DNA of 64,000 nucleotides, from the NCBI GenBank assembly GCA_003952965.2, contig CM025853.1:5356015-5420014 (forward strand). Direction: 5' to 3'. Of this stretch, positions 11,129 to 23,188 are shown one piece after another (positions within the stretch are counted from its first letter, which is position 1; each line of letters begins with the position of its first letter). Below the pieces are notes generated by a model. The model saw only the letters and a program-made list of their open reading frames with translations, did not search any database and was not told the DNA's origin. Source of the stretch: Morella rubra (Eukaryota > Streptophyta > Magnoliopsida > Fagales > Myricaceae). The position numbers and the translations under genes are program-made.

Positions 11129-13599
11129 ATACAACACTACATCAATGATCAGGTATGAATTTCCTGCATTAATTTCTCTCCCTCTTTCTTATAATTGATG
11201 AATTCTCTCCATTTTAATTAAGTAGATCTTTGGCTTAATTACCCATATAATCCTTTTTTAACAAATCAGTCTTTGGGGTACAACTTAAAATATGCCGATC
11301 CATGTGGTCCATTTTTTATACTTGTAGATCTTCCCGTCTACCAAAAGTTTGCCCATTAACAAGAATGAAATCTATAATAGGCTATCTGGCCCTGAAAATG
11401 GACATCCTGACCTGAATCCATATTGATCTTCTGTTAGTTGATCAACTAATTAGTTTTGGTGTGCAAAAGGATTCATATATTTGAAAAATAGTCCTTAGGG
11501 ATTGACCCATTCAAAGACATTGTACCGAACTCATAAATTTGAAAAGTGAATACTACAGAGACTGTAGCGATAGTTATGCCTATATCTTTTAAAGGGAAAA
11601 AAATTTGTGGCCTAGATAGTGATTGAAAGATGGCAAGGTATGAAAAATTGTGTTGTCGTCATATATATTTCAAAATTTGACAGATTTATATTCATATGCT
11701 TATATTTAAAAGGTTGTACCTCTAGAATAAACGGTGTAGAGCGCATGAGCACCAATGTTGGATCTGAAAAAAAACCTAATTAAGCAAATCTTTTCCTCTC
11801 ATTATAGTTAGCTCTACCAAAGTATGCTGCTTTGAAGATTCAGTATTTTTACTAGAATCCCGCCATTTTGACATTGGTGTCATAGGCTAAGCAGCCAGTG
11901 GTTTTTCTCTTTGTTATTTATGTTATGATTCTATCAAGATCTTCTGCACTTCTCCACTTAAACTATACGGTACAATTCTAGCATGAAATTGCAGAAAATC
12001 CTCATTCGTTAAGATTATTATTGTCATGATTGTTTCTCTAGCCTCATATTTACCAACCAATATTATCTGTAGAGGATAAGATTTTAAGACATTCATTACT
12101 TCTTCAAATTATCCACTAGGACAAATTTATGCGTCTGTAAATATTAGACTTCTGAATTGTGACCGCAAATTGTATCGCCCAAAAACTCTAGCCCTGAGTT
12201 AGGAAAACGGGTGTTTCCTAGTTACGGGGGAAACTTTCAATTAAGAAACCTTCTTCTAAAAGGAAAGTATTGTATTAGGAAACTAATCTGGAGTTCGTGA
12301 TAGGGTTCTGAAACGGGATCAGGATATATCAGCATCATTGTCCATTGAGATTTGATTCCAAGTGAAACGACAAAGATATAACTAATTTTGATGTCTGTAA
12401 AGTGTCAAGATCCTATTTTATTTTGAACGAGTTATCAAAACAAAAACTAACCAACAGAAAAGCTTCTATTATGCCTTTGAAAGATTTACAGTTATAAATT
12501 AAGCTTAATTTAATGTAACATATATATACTTGTTTACGTTATGCAATTATACCAAAGCTTATAATTATAATTAATGTACACTGCTATAATCCCATTTGCA
12601 TCGTGACCTATTTGTTTCTCATATTCTTGCAGATATATAGTAAATAAAGTCCTGCTGGGTAAGCTGGTTTAATTTGACAGAGTTGGGACAAACGCATTAA
12701 AGATTACATCAATAGGAGGACTCCTCTTTTGATGTAATATTTTCCATGAGTTTTTATATTTATATATTTGAGTTGTTTAGTAGTACTTTATCAATTTATT
12801 TGAAGCTTGCGTTGGAACCTTGTCATTGATGGATATTTTGTGTTGTTCTATAATAATAATATTCTGCTAGCTGCTAATCTTTGTTCTACATCCACTATAT
12901 CTATACTATATATCTGTCATTTAATTCGAAGCCTTAAACCTTAAGCGGTGTGAATTGAATAGGGAAATAAAAACTTATATCTTGCCGAGAGGTATATCTC
13001 TTCGTTGCTTCGAGATTCCTATGAATCTCGGGTTTCGGTGGTTACCCATGTGGACTGCGTCTTTCATCAGGACTCACAAAGGCTTCGAAGAATCGATGAA
13101 TTACACATGGATGAACAAAAAAAACTTAATTTTGTAATCCCATTTTACTAAGAATTCCTTTTTTTTTTTTTTTTTTTTAAATTTTCAGTCACTAACTTTT
13201 GGCCTTGTAAATAATAGGTATTTCTGTGAGTTGACCATCTATTTGACTAATGGAATTTCTCTCCACGTCAACAACACTGCTTACTCAACTCACCTATTTC
13301 CACGTCACTCTCTACCTCAGCACCCACATTCAAAACGACTCACCTGACGTTCCACGTCACTCTCTCTCTATCCGAAAGAGTTGCCTATCACGGGAAAGGA
13401 TTCCCTCTTAAGAAGGAATTACCTAATGGATTATAACAGACCATTGGATGGATGACATCACATTAATGAATCCATCTAATGATCTATATTAAAATGTCAA
13501 AAAAATGCAAAATGAAAAAAAAAAAAAAAACTCTGGATGAATTCATTAATGCGCTGTTATTAATATAGACTATTGGATTAATTCATTAATGTGTTGTCA

Positions 13600-14500
13600 C
13601 CGATTCAGTGGTGAAGCCACCTCCAATAGAAGCGATCTCCTTCAGAAATCTTCTGATGAAAAGGGTTTTCGTTTCTTCCAAACCTTCAGTCCAGTTTCTG
13701 TTATCGAAAGTAGCAGCTCTTGCTTAGTTGAAAATCCTGCAACCTTTGATCTTAAAATTATCGTCCCTGTGAAATGGGTTAGAAGCAAGCGTCAATGCCG
13801 ACCAAACTTCAACCAACACTTCCTAAATGCTTTGCTTTCCGTTGCTCCCAAAATATCCCATCCTTCAGCTGCTTGTGAATCAAGCTCAGAAACCGATCCC
13901 AATGAATCATTATCACCCCATCTTAGAATTATAAAAGTGAGGAAGACAAAAAGGGAACAGATTCACTCCTAAGGGGGGATTTCCGAAAGTGTCCTAAGGG
14001 ATGGACTGCGTTTCAACTAAAAAATCTAATAGTCTTAATTAATTCAGGTTATTTAATAAATAATATGGTTTGCACAAGTGTATTAAAATTAGTCTTAACT
14101 CATTAAATGATGTGGGTTAATTAAAACTGTTAGATATTTTAGATGAAACGCAGTCCATCCCTTAAGACACCTTTAGAAATCCTCTTTTTGTAGAAATCTG
14201 TACCCAGAAAAAGAATCTTGCAGTGTCAAGGAACTATTCATCACAGGGACCGGGTTCAACTAGAAAATGCATGCATTGCGAGTTTACGAAGACCCCCACA
14301 GTGGAGGGATCGGGCCAATGGGGCCGAAGACCCTTTGCAATGCGTGTGGAGTTCGTTACAGGTCTGGTCACCTCTTTCCAGAGTACCGTCCTGTTGCAAG
14401 TCCAACCTTGTCATCCTATTATTAGCGTCATTCTTTTTCAACCTGTACATAAAACGATGGGCAATGACATATTTCTGTAGTGCATCTCGAAATTCATACA
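13600..14500 (+). pseudogene. Captured GATA-type zinc-finger transcription factor fragment
   Basis: The first exon-like part (13600-13970) reads FFQTFSPVSVIESSSSC and then a region with RSKRQCRPNFN. This matches the SPVSVLESSSSC...RARSKRPR region in front of the zinc finger in plant GATA factors. The second part (14255-14410) keeps the DNA of the zinc finger, [10 protein letters not shown] at the first CX2C followed by bases that still spell the [12 protein letters not shown] region and the FPEYRPAASPTF tail, but in shifted frames. Frameshifts near 14295 and 14330 and a MITE between the two parts make it non-functional. The class is GATA with an 18-residue finger loop, which binds WGATAR sites in the nucleus. 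Confidence 0.75.
13973..14188. mobile_element. Short MITE inside element A
   Basis: Inverted ends of about 60 bases (left GGGGGGATTTCCGAAAGTGT; right AGACACCTTTAGAAATCCTC) both contain AAGGGATGGACTGCGTTTCA or its complement. It sits between the two GATA pieces and has no coding capacity. Confidence 0.6.
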
Positions 14501-14574
14501 AACCTTTGAATTCCTGACCAACGCCAATGATGCCATTTCTCCAATGATGCAATTAGTTTGTCAGGTGGAACATC

Positions 14575-14980
14575 ATTCAAAAAAGGAGGAATAGAAGAAC
14601 TGTTAGAATCGTCTTCACTGGGGAAACACCTTTTAGCTGCTTCAGATCATCAGTTGTTGTATCAGGATTGCGTTTCTGGATCGATATTCTTTTTTCTAGA
14701 AGTAGTCCTCCTTTTCTCTTCAATATAGTCAGTGACGGCAACAATGGCAGGACCACTTGCACCAATTTTCAGCGGGGGTAGAGGCCATGTCCATTACATA
14801 TAGGTCGTGAGCAGTTGCATCAGTGGCAACGGCAACGAAACCAGTTGGACTGGAATAAGCAACAAAGGTTGGATTTACATGCAAACGGTGAGTCATTTTA
14901 AATGTGGGTGCTGAGGGAGAGAGTGATTGGAAACAGGTGAGCTGAGTAAGCAGAGTTGCTGACACGGAGAGAAACTCCAT
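14575..14980 (-). pseudogene. Captured fragment of an unrecognised gene
   Basis: The minus strand reads FVAYSSPTGFVAVATDATAH followed by a DMASTPAE segment. The same stretch in element B (39860-40153) continues into KKRRQIASWKIGANGPAFVA, where element A has a 42-base deletion that shifts the frame. I do not recognise the family. The part nearest the element end lies within the terminal inverted repeat. Confidence 0.4.
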
Positions 14981-15116
14981 TAGTCAAATAGACGGCCAAC
15001 TCACAGAAAGACCTATTATTTACAAGGGCCTAAAGTCAGTGACTGAAAATTGAAAAAAAATTCTTAGCGACATAATCGTAAAAAAAGGTAAAATCTAGTG
15101 AATCCTAGCGACTATT

Positions 15117-15470
15117 TATTTATTTTAATAACGAGCTGTGAAATCCATTGGACCTGACCCTTCGACGCTGGGGTTTTATAATATTCATTAATATAGCTTA
15201 TCAAATCAATATTAATTCCATCTCACGGTTTACTTTAGAATGGTATATATATGCTGCATTGCAGCCAAAGTAGACAAGTGGCCGGCTATGTTTATTTTGT
15301 TCAATGCAATTTGCACATTGAAAACTAGACCCAAAGCTTTGCCAAAGAGACATTAAAAAAATTTGCCCCTTGAAAATCATTAAAATTAAGTGTCTTCTCG
15401 TAAGTTGAAAAGCCATTGAATGATTTCAATGCTCCAATATCTAAACACAACTATTCGATCGAATCTTGAT
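15117..15470 (+). repeat. Truncated unit start (first ~335 bases only)
   Basis: It runs from AACGAGCTGTGAAATCCATT to ACACAACTATTCGA, matching the beginning of units 1, 3, 4 and 5. It then stops and is joined to PPR gene sequence. This is the breakpoint of a large tandem duplication. Confidence 0.75.
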
Positions 15471-15471
15471 G

Positions 15472-15716
15472 GATTGTGCGAGTGATAGTGTGGTAGCGAA
15501 CAATACCAGTTACACAATTGTAATTGATGGATTGAGCGAGGTTGGCCAGAAAGAAGAGGCTAAGAGGTTTTGGGTGACGTTGTATGGCCCTCAAACATTC
15601 ATGATGATTATGTTTATGCTGCCCTTCTCAAAGGACTGTGCCGCTCTGGAAAATTTAATGAAGCATGTCATTTTCTATATGAATTGGTAGATTATTCTGG
15701 GGTCTCTCCAAATCCT
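15472..15716 (+). pseudogene. PPR gene fragment, frameshifted duplicate
   Basis: It matches about 320-560 of the PPR gene at the left edge, covering most of two repeats (TYAIVIDGLCE and YAALLKGLCRSG regions). A one-base loss at about 15573 (GGGATGATG to GGGTGACG) shifts the frame between them. After TCTCCAAAT it jumps to the PPR 3' flank, deleting the last repeat and the stop. It has no promoter and is not functional. Confidence 0.85.
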
Positions 15717-15835
15717 GAATACTTCATATTTTTTAATTCTGGAATCACTAAGAAAAATTTTCGGGAGAATAGTTACCTGTGGTTTACTAGCAGTTAATTA
15801 GCTCCTTAAAACCACTAATCACATGTTTAATCCTC

Positions 15836-15877
<42 letters not shown>

Positions 15878-17031
15878 TTTTTTTAATAACGAGCTGTGAA
15901 ATCCATTGGACCCGACCCTTCCACACTGGGGTTTTATAATATTCTTTAATATAGCTTATCAAATAAATAATTCCATCTCGGCTTTTACATTAGAATGGTA
16001 TATGTATGCAGCATTAATGCAGCCAAAGTAGACAAGTGGCCGGCTATGTTTCTTTTGTTCAATGCAATTTGCACATTGAAAACTAGACCCAAGGTTTTGC
16101 CAAAGAGACACTACAAAAGTTTGCCCCTTGAAAATCATTAAAATTAAGTATCTTCTCGTAAGTTAAAAAGAAAAACAAAGAAATTAAGTTAGAACAGATC
16201 ACATCCTTTCTCCATATATACTTTGGCAAAAAGATATTCAACTCTTGAAAGAAAAACAAAGAAATTTAGAACAGATCACATCCTTTCTCCATATATACTT
16301 TGGCAAAAAGATTCCCCACAAAAAAAAAAAAAAAAATCGGATTACGAGAAATTAAACATCTACTATTCCAGGAATTCCATTGACTTAATTAAGTTAAAAT
16401 ATGGTAGAGACATATATTATAGTAAGGATTCGTCCTAGACTTCCATATAAATAAGTTCTTGTGGTATTGACTTTTAATAAATTAATCATTGGGGTACAAC
16501 TTTAAATTACATGTCAGTCTATGTGGTCCATTTTTTATACATATGATTCCTTTTATCCACCAAAAATTAGCAGACTAATGTAAGACTTGCATAGATTCGG
16601 GGCCCAGATGTTGTTTTATGGGATTGGATAGCCTATCTCGGATCTTGTCTTTGTTAGTGGGCTATCTTTTGGTGGACAAATGTTTGTATGTCTAAAAAAT
16701 GGACCACAGGACCAGTCCGTTAAAAGTTATATCTTAGAGATTGATTTGTTAAAAGTGAATACACTGTATTAGTAATTAAACCTTATTTTACCGGCAAACT
16801 CAAGACACAGAAGACTCATCTTTCTTAAACTTTACATGAGCTAGAAAGCCGTCAAACATTCCTCAGTTCACTATGCTTAATTAAATACCCGCTAGCGGCT
16901 TGACTTCCTCAAAAGCCAATATTTCTTACTCAAACCGAATTTCGAATTATAATATCCGTAACTCTTATAGATTAGTGTTTAAATTCACAATAGACTTGCA
17001 GCTAGCAAAAAGTTCAACGAGAGGTAGAGGA

Positions 17032-17379
17032 ATGATGCAGAGAAGTGGCCGTATGAAAGTTGTTATGATAATTATGACGATTCTGATCTCCATGACGTCC
17101 CTTCTCCTAGTTCTGGTGCATGCTGCGGATGACCGTTCTCTTGATCCCTCTCCTCCCTTTCTCACCCCACTTGATGGGAAAAAAAGAAAAGGAAGAATTC
17201 CTCACGTAATTCGAAGTTTTCATGCGGAAGAGGTGTTTGGAGAATTACAAGAATGTGTTGATAGCTGTAGAGAAAAAGTGAGACGATTTAAATTGCTCCC
17301 GTATAAAACGGTTCGCTGGGAAAGATGTATTAAAGCTTGCCTTCAAAAGAAGGGAATCAAGATAATAGTAGGTCCTTAG
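17032..17379 (+). CDS. Small secreted cysteine-rich peptide, array copy 3
   Basis: 115 residues from the shared ATG-ATG pair; the minimal signal-peptide ATG is at 17053. The hydrophobic core carries an extra Ile (MTILISMTSLLLVLV). The C-terminal domain has exactly four Cys, CVDSC and CIKAC, 19 residues apart (REKVRRFKLLPYKTVRWER between them). This is the cleanest CX3C-Xn-CX3C pattern of the family. The first Cys of the CEC motif of copies 1 and 2 is replaced (LQEC). The frame is open and ends IIVGP. The frame also runs upstream to an ATG at 16900, but that lies in the conserved promoter region and is not used by other copies. Confidence 0.75.
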   Translation: MMQRSGRMKVVMIIMTILISMTSLLLVLVHAADDRSLDPSPPFLTPLDGKKRKGRIPHVIRSFHAEEVFGELQECVDSCREKVRRFKLLPYKTVRWERCIKACLQKKGIKIIVGP

Positions 17380-18768
17380 TAGTACAAGTTGTGCAAGCTC
17401 ATGAATACGATGCTACATCAATGATCAGGTATGAATTTCCTGCATTAATTTCTCTCCCTCTTTCTTATGATTGATGAATTCTCTCCATCTTAATTACGTA
17501 GTTCTTTGACTTAATTACTTATACAGTCCTTTTGGTATTCATTTTTAACAAATCAGTCTCTGGGGTAAAATTTTGAGCAGGTCGGTCCATTTTTTAGACA
17601 TGTAGATTCTTCCGTCCATCAAAAGTTGACCCATTAATGGGAACGGAGTCTAGGATAGGCTATCTGACCCTGAAAATGGACATCCTGACCCAAACCCATA
17701 CTGATAATCTGTTAGTCGATCAACTAATTACTTTTGGTGTGTAAAAAGATTCATACGTCTGAAAAATGGATCTCAGGAACTGACTCATTCAAAGTTGTAC
17801 CGTAGAGACTAATAAATTTGTTAAAAGTGAATACTATATAGATTGTAGCGATAATTAAGGTTATATCTTTTAAAGGGAAAAAAGTTGTGGCCTAGATAGT
17901 GATTGAAAGATGGCAAGGTATGAGAAATTGTGTTGTCATCGTTTATATTTCAAAATTTGACAGATTTATATTCATATGCCTATATTTAAAAGGTTTGTAT
18001 CTCTGGAATAAACCGCGTAGATTGCATGAGCACCAATGTTGGATCTGATAAAAATCCTAATTAAGCAAATCTTTTCCTCTCATAATAGTTAGCTCTACCA
18101 AAGTATGCTGCTTTGAAGATTCAATATTTTTACTCGTTAGATCCGGCCATTTTGACATTGGTGTCATAGGTTGAGCAGCTAGCCAGAGGTTTTTCTCTTT
18201 GTTATTTATGTTATAATTGGATCAAGATCTTTTGCACTTCTTCGTCTAAACTGTATGGTACAATTCTAGCATGAAATTGCAAAAAATCCTGATTTTGTTA
18301 CGATTATTGTTGTCATGATTGTTTCTCTAGCCCCATCTTTACCAACCATTATATATCTTTAGAGGACAAGATTTTAAGACATTCATTACTTCTTCAAATT
18401 ATCCACTAGGACAAATTTATGCATATGTAGCCAAACATGAAAAAATATTAGACTTGTGAATTGCATGTGACTGCAAATTGTTTCTCAGCATCATTGAGAT
18501 TTGATTATTCCATGTGAAACGACAAAGTTTTGGTACAGACATAACTAATTTTGATGTTTCTAAACTTTCAAGATCCTAGTTTAATTTGAACTGAGTTATC
18601 AAAATAAAAACTAACCAAAGCTTAATTTAATGTTATATATATACTTGTTAATTTATGTTATGCAATTATACCAAAGCTTACAATTACAATTAATGTACAC
18701 TGCTATAATCCAATTTGCTTAATTAGTATTGCCTCATGACGGCCTATTTGTTTCCCATATTCTTGCAG

Positions 18769-20102
18769 ATATATAGTAAATAAAGTCCTTTTGGGTAAGT
18801 TGGTTTGACAGAGCTGGGACAAATACATTAATGATTACACCAATTGGAGGGCTAGTACTCCTCTTATGATGATGTAATATTTTCCAGGAGTTTTTATATT
18901 AATACATTTGAGTTATTTAGTAGTACTTTATCAATTTCTTTGGAGCTTGCGTTGAAAACTTTGTCATTGATGGATATTGTGTGTTTGTTCTATAATATTC
19001 TGCTAGCTGCTAATCTTTCTTCTGCATGCGCTATATATCTGTCACTTAATTCGAAGCCTTAAATCTTAAGGGGTGTGAATTGAATAGGGAATTAAAGCCT
19101 GTAGTTTAAAAAACTTATAATTGGTAGTTGTGATGTGATAAAAATAATAATTTGAAGTGTAAAATATTAATATAACCATAGTTCAAGACTGAAAAATAAA
19201 ATATTAATGAATAATTTCTGTGTTTCTTCTCGTTTGAAAATTGGGCTTAATTTCTTTCAAAGTTCTTTTTGAAACTTGACAGATCAGGTGCTGATGTGCA
19301 CGCCACCTTGTCATTGATCAACAAATTTATTGCTATCGACTAGCTAGCTCTTCTATGCAAATATTCCTCCAGCCTCAGGCTGATAGTTCTACTATATATG
19401 TATATATATGCTGTATGCAATATATATATGTTGTATGCAATATATATATGTTAAAATTGAGAGTTATTTGAAGGAATTCGAAGATCACAACGGAATGTTG
19501 ATCGTTGAATCATAGCAGCTCAAACGTGCTGTCGCTTTTGGATTCATGTGCACAGTTATTGAGAGAGAGTTTCTCTCGTTACTTCTACGTCTCTTTTCTC
19601 AAATGAAAACTTTGAGCTATTTATAATGGATTGCTCAAAGCTTCAACTGTATTTGTGCTTGGGATTCTTAGAAACCTCAAATTTTGGCCGTAGAATAATC
19701 ATGAAAAACTCTTTTTCATTAACTCTCTTATAATCTGTATTTCAAATTTATAGATTTTTACAAATTGATTGTCACTAGCTAATTCTACTATGCAAATATT
19801 CCTCCAGCCTCATGCTGGTAGCTCTACTATATGTTAAAAGAGTTATGATTGAAGACGAGCTGAATGAGGAGGGAAGATGCATGCATACAATATGGATATT
19901 ACTTGTTGCGTGTTGAAGAAATAAGTGCGCCGATGGGAATTACTTAATTAATTGTCAAAGGGGAGGTGAATGTGCATGTATGCACGCATGCATACGTACC
20001 AATAGGAAGTAATTGTGTGCGGGAGTACCACTGGGAATTAATCCTATATACTTTTGAAAATATTTATTTATTTTCAAAAGTTGGAGGAGAGTTACTTCAA
20101 GG
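18769..20102. other. Unit 3 terminal exon block and downstream module, no further gene seen
   Basis: It starts with the conserved ATATATAGTAAATAAAGTCC block (likely peptide gene terminal exon with AATAAA), then AT-rich module DNA with two GCAAATATTCCTCCAGCCTC copies (19355 and 19794). No open frame is conserved between units. Confidence 0.5.
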
Positions 20103-20499
20103 CAAGGACGAAGTTAGGGGCCAGGGCTCTCCCAAACTTTTGCCAAAAAACAAATTATACTAGGCAAAATTTCAAATTTTTGCAATTTTAATTTTAGGGT
20201 AAATTAGTCCGCACGTCCCTGAGGTTTGACCTTTTCCCAGTTTGGTCCTCAGGGTTCAATTTTCCCTAAACGAATCCCTGGGGTGAGTACCCATTACCAA
20301 ATAGATCCTGGCGTCAACTCTTGGACGGAAATGCACACGTGGCTAACGGTTTACACGTGGGCACTGACAGCTAGATTTTAAAAAAAATCTCACCCAATCA
20401 CAACGTGACACGTGTCATACAATAAATAAAAATTAAAAATATTTTAAAAAAAAATCTAAAATCTAAAATCTAATTTAAAAACAAATCCTCCGATCCAAG

Positions 20500-20530
<31 letters not shown>

Positions 20531-21004
20531 TTTTTAGATTTTAGATTTTTTTTTTTTAAAAAAAAAAAAAATTTTTTATTTTAATTGTTGTTGATCGGGC
20601 GATTTTTTAAGTTAGCCAGCTGTCACCCACGTGTAAGTTAGCCACGTGTGCATTTCCGTCCAAAAGTTGACGCCAGGATCTATTTGGTAATGAGTACTCA
20701 CCCCAGGGATGCATTTAGGGAAAATTGAACCCTGAGGACCAAACTGGGAAAAGGTCAAACCCAGGGATGTACGAAGTAATTTAGCCTTAATTTTAATATA
20801 AGGGACCCCCCAAAATTTTTAGAAAAATAAACATGAGAGGAAGAAAAAGCATGAGAGATGAAATAACTACTTTATAAGTGGACCCTCCATTTCTAAAAGA
20901 AAAAATACTAAGAGTATGTCTGTTTTACTTTTCTCTCTCCCTCTCTTTTTTTCTAAAATTCTTCTCTCATTTCCTCTTTTCTAGATTGTCTTTTTGACTT
21001 TTCT

Positions 21005-21051
<47 letters not shown>

Positions 21052-21679
21052 CTCGCTCACTTCCTACCTCGCTTACACTCTATAGCAAAATCCATACTCA
21101 ATGCTTGGAATACAATAAACTTTTTTTTTGCACACAAAAAAAAATTTCTCTTCAAAATTAGAATTCTAAATGTTATTACATTTAATTATTATTCTCTCTC
21201 TCTCTCTCTCTCTCTCTTTTCTTCTGAAAACGTACTCATTTCGTTATTATTGTCTAATTAAAATACTATGTGTGTGTCTATGTTATTTTGGTTAGATTTT
21301 AACATTACTTTGTGCTTTTGTCAATAATCTATGAGTCATTTATTCCGAAGATTTTAAGCTTTTGATTGCATTCGGCCACCCAAGGTTTTAGTACTGATAT
21401 AATAATTGATGACTTTTACTTGTTGAAGGAACGTTCGGTTCAATTAGCATAATTGATGAAAATTTCGCCTTTATACTTATGTTAAAGTTTATAATTTTTT
21501 TTTTCAATTTTTAAAACATGTTGTTACATTTTGACTATGCTTATTTTGATTATAATGAAAATTTGAAGGCCTTAGAATTAGTCAAGGTACACGTAAAATG
21601 TTCTCGACACCTGGTTAGAAAAAAATTTTCAAACAAATATATTTGACCCCCTTAAAGGCAAATCTTAGCTTCGTCCCTG
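20103..21679 (+). mobile_element. hAT element, non-autonomous
   Basis: The ends are CAAGGACGAAG and CTTCGTCCCTG, typical short hAT inverted repeats. They are flanked by CTTCAAGG and CTTTAAAGG, against CTTTAAGG at the empty site in unit 1 (about 8208). Near the right end, about 21395-21450, the plus strand still reads IIDDFYLLKERSVQLA, which is the tail of the same transposase remnant as the hAT at 24505. The rest is CT-rich and AT-rich non-coding DNA, and a palindromic MITE lies inside. Confidence 0.75.
20196..20787. mobile_element. Palindromic MITE nested in the hAT element
   Basis: Left AGGGTAAATTAGTCCGCACG and right GAAGTAATTTAGCCT are ends of inverted arms of about 220 bases, containing GGACCAAACTGGGAAAAGGTC and its complement. 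The centre is an A/T homopolymer tract at 20500-20570. TAATTTT occurs on both sides as a probable target duplication. Confidence 0.75.
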
Positions 21680-22925
21680 CTTTAAAGGATGATAAAACTG
21701 ATCAGAGTTGTCTTGAGCCTTCTAAACATTAATTAAGGATCAATTGGAACAATATGTTATAAAAATATCAAGGAGAAAAGGCATGATCATCACGTGCTAG
21801 TCTTTCAAATGAGCTAGCTAGCTAGCAGCCTATTAATGAATGAACAGCCCAAAGGTGAAGAGAAGGTAGAGAAGCAAGTTGGACAAATTCAGAGTCGAGG
21901 TTGAGGAGGGAAAGATTGAGCCATTGTACTGTTTCATCAACCCCTTCAATATAGCTGATCAAGAGGTAATTGGTTCTTAGAGGTTGTTAATTAATTAATT
22001 AGATAGTGAACAAATTAAATGTTAAAGGCAGCGTGCCGTACATTTTATCTGGAAAGCTCGAGAATTCACTAGAAAAATCCGGATTGCTCCCTAATTATAT
22101 ATATGTTTGCGGGCCATCAATTGAGTTTTGCACCAAACAAATTAAGACCTTTACGTAATAATATGTTAGGAGCAATATTTTTACTTTAGCCCTTCAGTTA
22201 ATCCTGCAGAGTACTAACCACAAATTAATTTGATAAATTAAAATTCTTAATTAGACAAATAGTTAGTTTCATAGCATGATCAGCCGCCACTGCAGGTTAA
22301 TTAATTTTTGCAAGCTAGATTGCTAATACATGTTAATTAAACGTCATGTTCCTATACAATATATATTTCAGACATACGTACGTAATTATATATTTCATGT
22401 ATATATAGAGCTATTCATGCCCACATGAAATAATATTAATTAAACGCTAGTTTTTTCTTAAAAAGATAATAATAATCTCAAAACATTGCCCCTAAAGTCT
22501 CATCAAACCTCTCAAGAGACGAGATCGATGTTATATATATAGTGGAAATTCATTTAGGTGATCAAAAGCCTTAAAAAGTTTAGAATATCAAATTCTACAA
22601 TTAATTTCCTACACCTTTTAAAAAGTACATCACGTAATTCCAGCTTAATCAATGAACTACTACTTGTAAAGATTCACATTTCTACTTCTTATAAGGGGAT
22701 ATAGGTGACAAATGACAATGACTATGAGGATGCAAGCCTTTAAACAACAAGGTTGTGGATTATTCAAGCTTACATAAAGGCAGGCTCTTTCCTCATGATC
22801 TACCACTTCTTTTCATCCCCTAACTTGTGTAATGTTGTAGAAGCTTTGCCTAGAAATTATAACTATCGATCGAGTACTCTAATTGGCTTCATAGAAAGAT
22901 TGTTTCTTTTATTTTCGATTATTTG
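21680..22925. other. End of unit 3, no gene seen
   Basis: It parallels 8208-9300 of unit 1 (TTAAAGGCAGCG and GCATGATCAGCCG blocks). About 130 bases at 22790-22925 have no counterpart in unit 1 and end at the half-MITE. I see no coding sequence. Confidence 0.5.
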
Positions 22926-23188
22926 TTAGGCGAAAATCGTGACATGTTTGAAGCTCATTTAATTATGACTTATTTAAGATTTAAGGGCAATACTATAATC
23001 TAACAGGGACTAAGGTCACGTGCGAGGTACGTGTAAACGCTTATTGTCTAATTTGACGCCAAATTTCACTCCAGTGTGCAAATCATTGGGGATGATAACA
23101 ATATAGGCCCAATATCTCAAAACAAAAACATTGGGGGTGCAATGTGTCAGTACCCCCAAACATAAGAGGAGCAAAGTATATTTAACCC
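22926..23188. mobile_element. MITE right arm only, at the unit 3/unit 4 junction
   Basis: It starts at the palindrome centre (TTAGGCGAAAATCGTGAC) and runs to the terminus (AGTATATTTAACCC). It matches the right arm of 1639-2146. The left arm is missing here, whereas only the left arm remains at the unit 1/unit 2 junction. Confidence 0.75.

Larger units (their letters stand above)
9575..13115 (+). repeat. Tandem unit 2 (short type)
   Basis: It starts abruptly inside the unit (ATCCTAGACTTCCATATAAA) after the half-MITE, carries peptide copy 2 and the conserved 3' block at 12633, and ends after GAATAGGGAAATAAAAAC. It then joins a segment (CTTATATCTTGCCGAGAGG) also found after unit 4 but not in units 1, 3 and 5. 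It contains a 610-base retroelement fragment. Confidence 0.8.
13116..15116. mobile_element. Gene-capturing Mutator-like element A (Pack-MULE type)
   Basis: About 230 bases at each end are inverted repeats of one another. The left end (TCAGTCACTAACTTTTGGCC from about 13186 to TCAAAACGACTCACC at about 13345) matches the reverse complement of 14890-15050. The ends resemble the 'TTTAGTCACTAGG' type of plant Mutator-like termini. A clear 9-base target duplication was not found, so the ends are approximate. Inside are a GATA zinc-finger gene fragment on the plus strand and a fragment of an unrecognised gene on the minus strand. It has no transposase. A second, longer copy (element B) lies at 32395-40440. 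Confidence 0.65.
15717..22925 (+). repeat. Tandem unit 3 (long type)
   Basis: It begins with duplicated PPR 3' flank, then (TA)n/(TG)n, then the unit start at about 15890. It carries peptide copy 3 and the full downstream module to 22790 (TTAAAGGCAGCG at 22023; GAGGATGCAAGCC at 22725). A local duplication (TTGAAAGAAAAACAAAGAAA twice, at about 16164 and 16246) is private to this unit. No MITE is present at its start, unlike unit 1. Confidence 0.8.
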
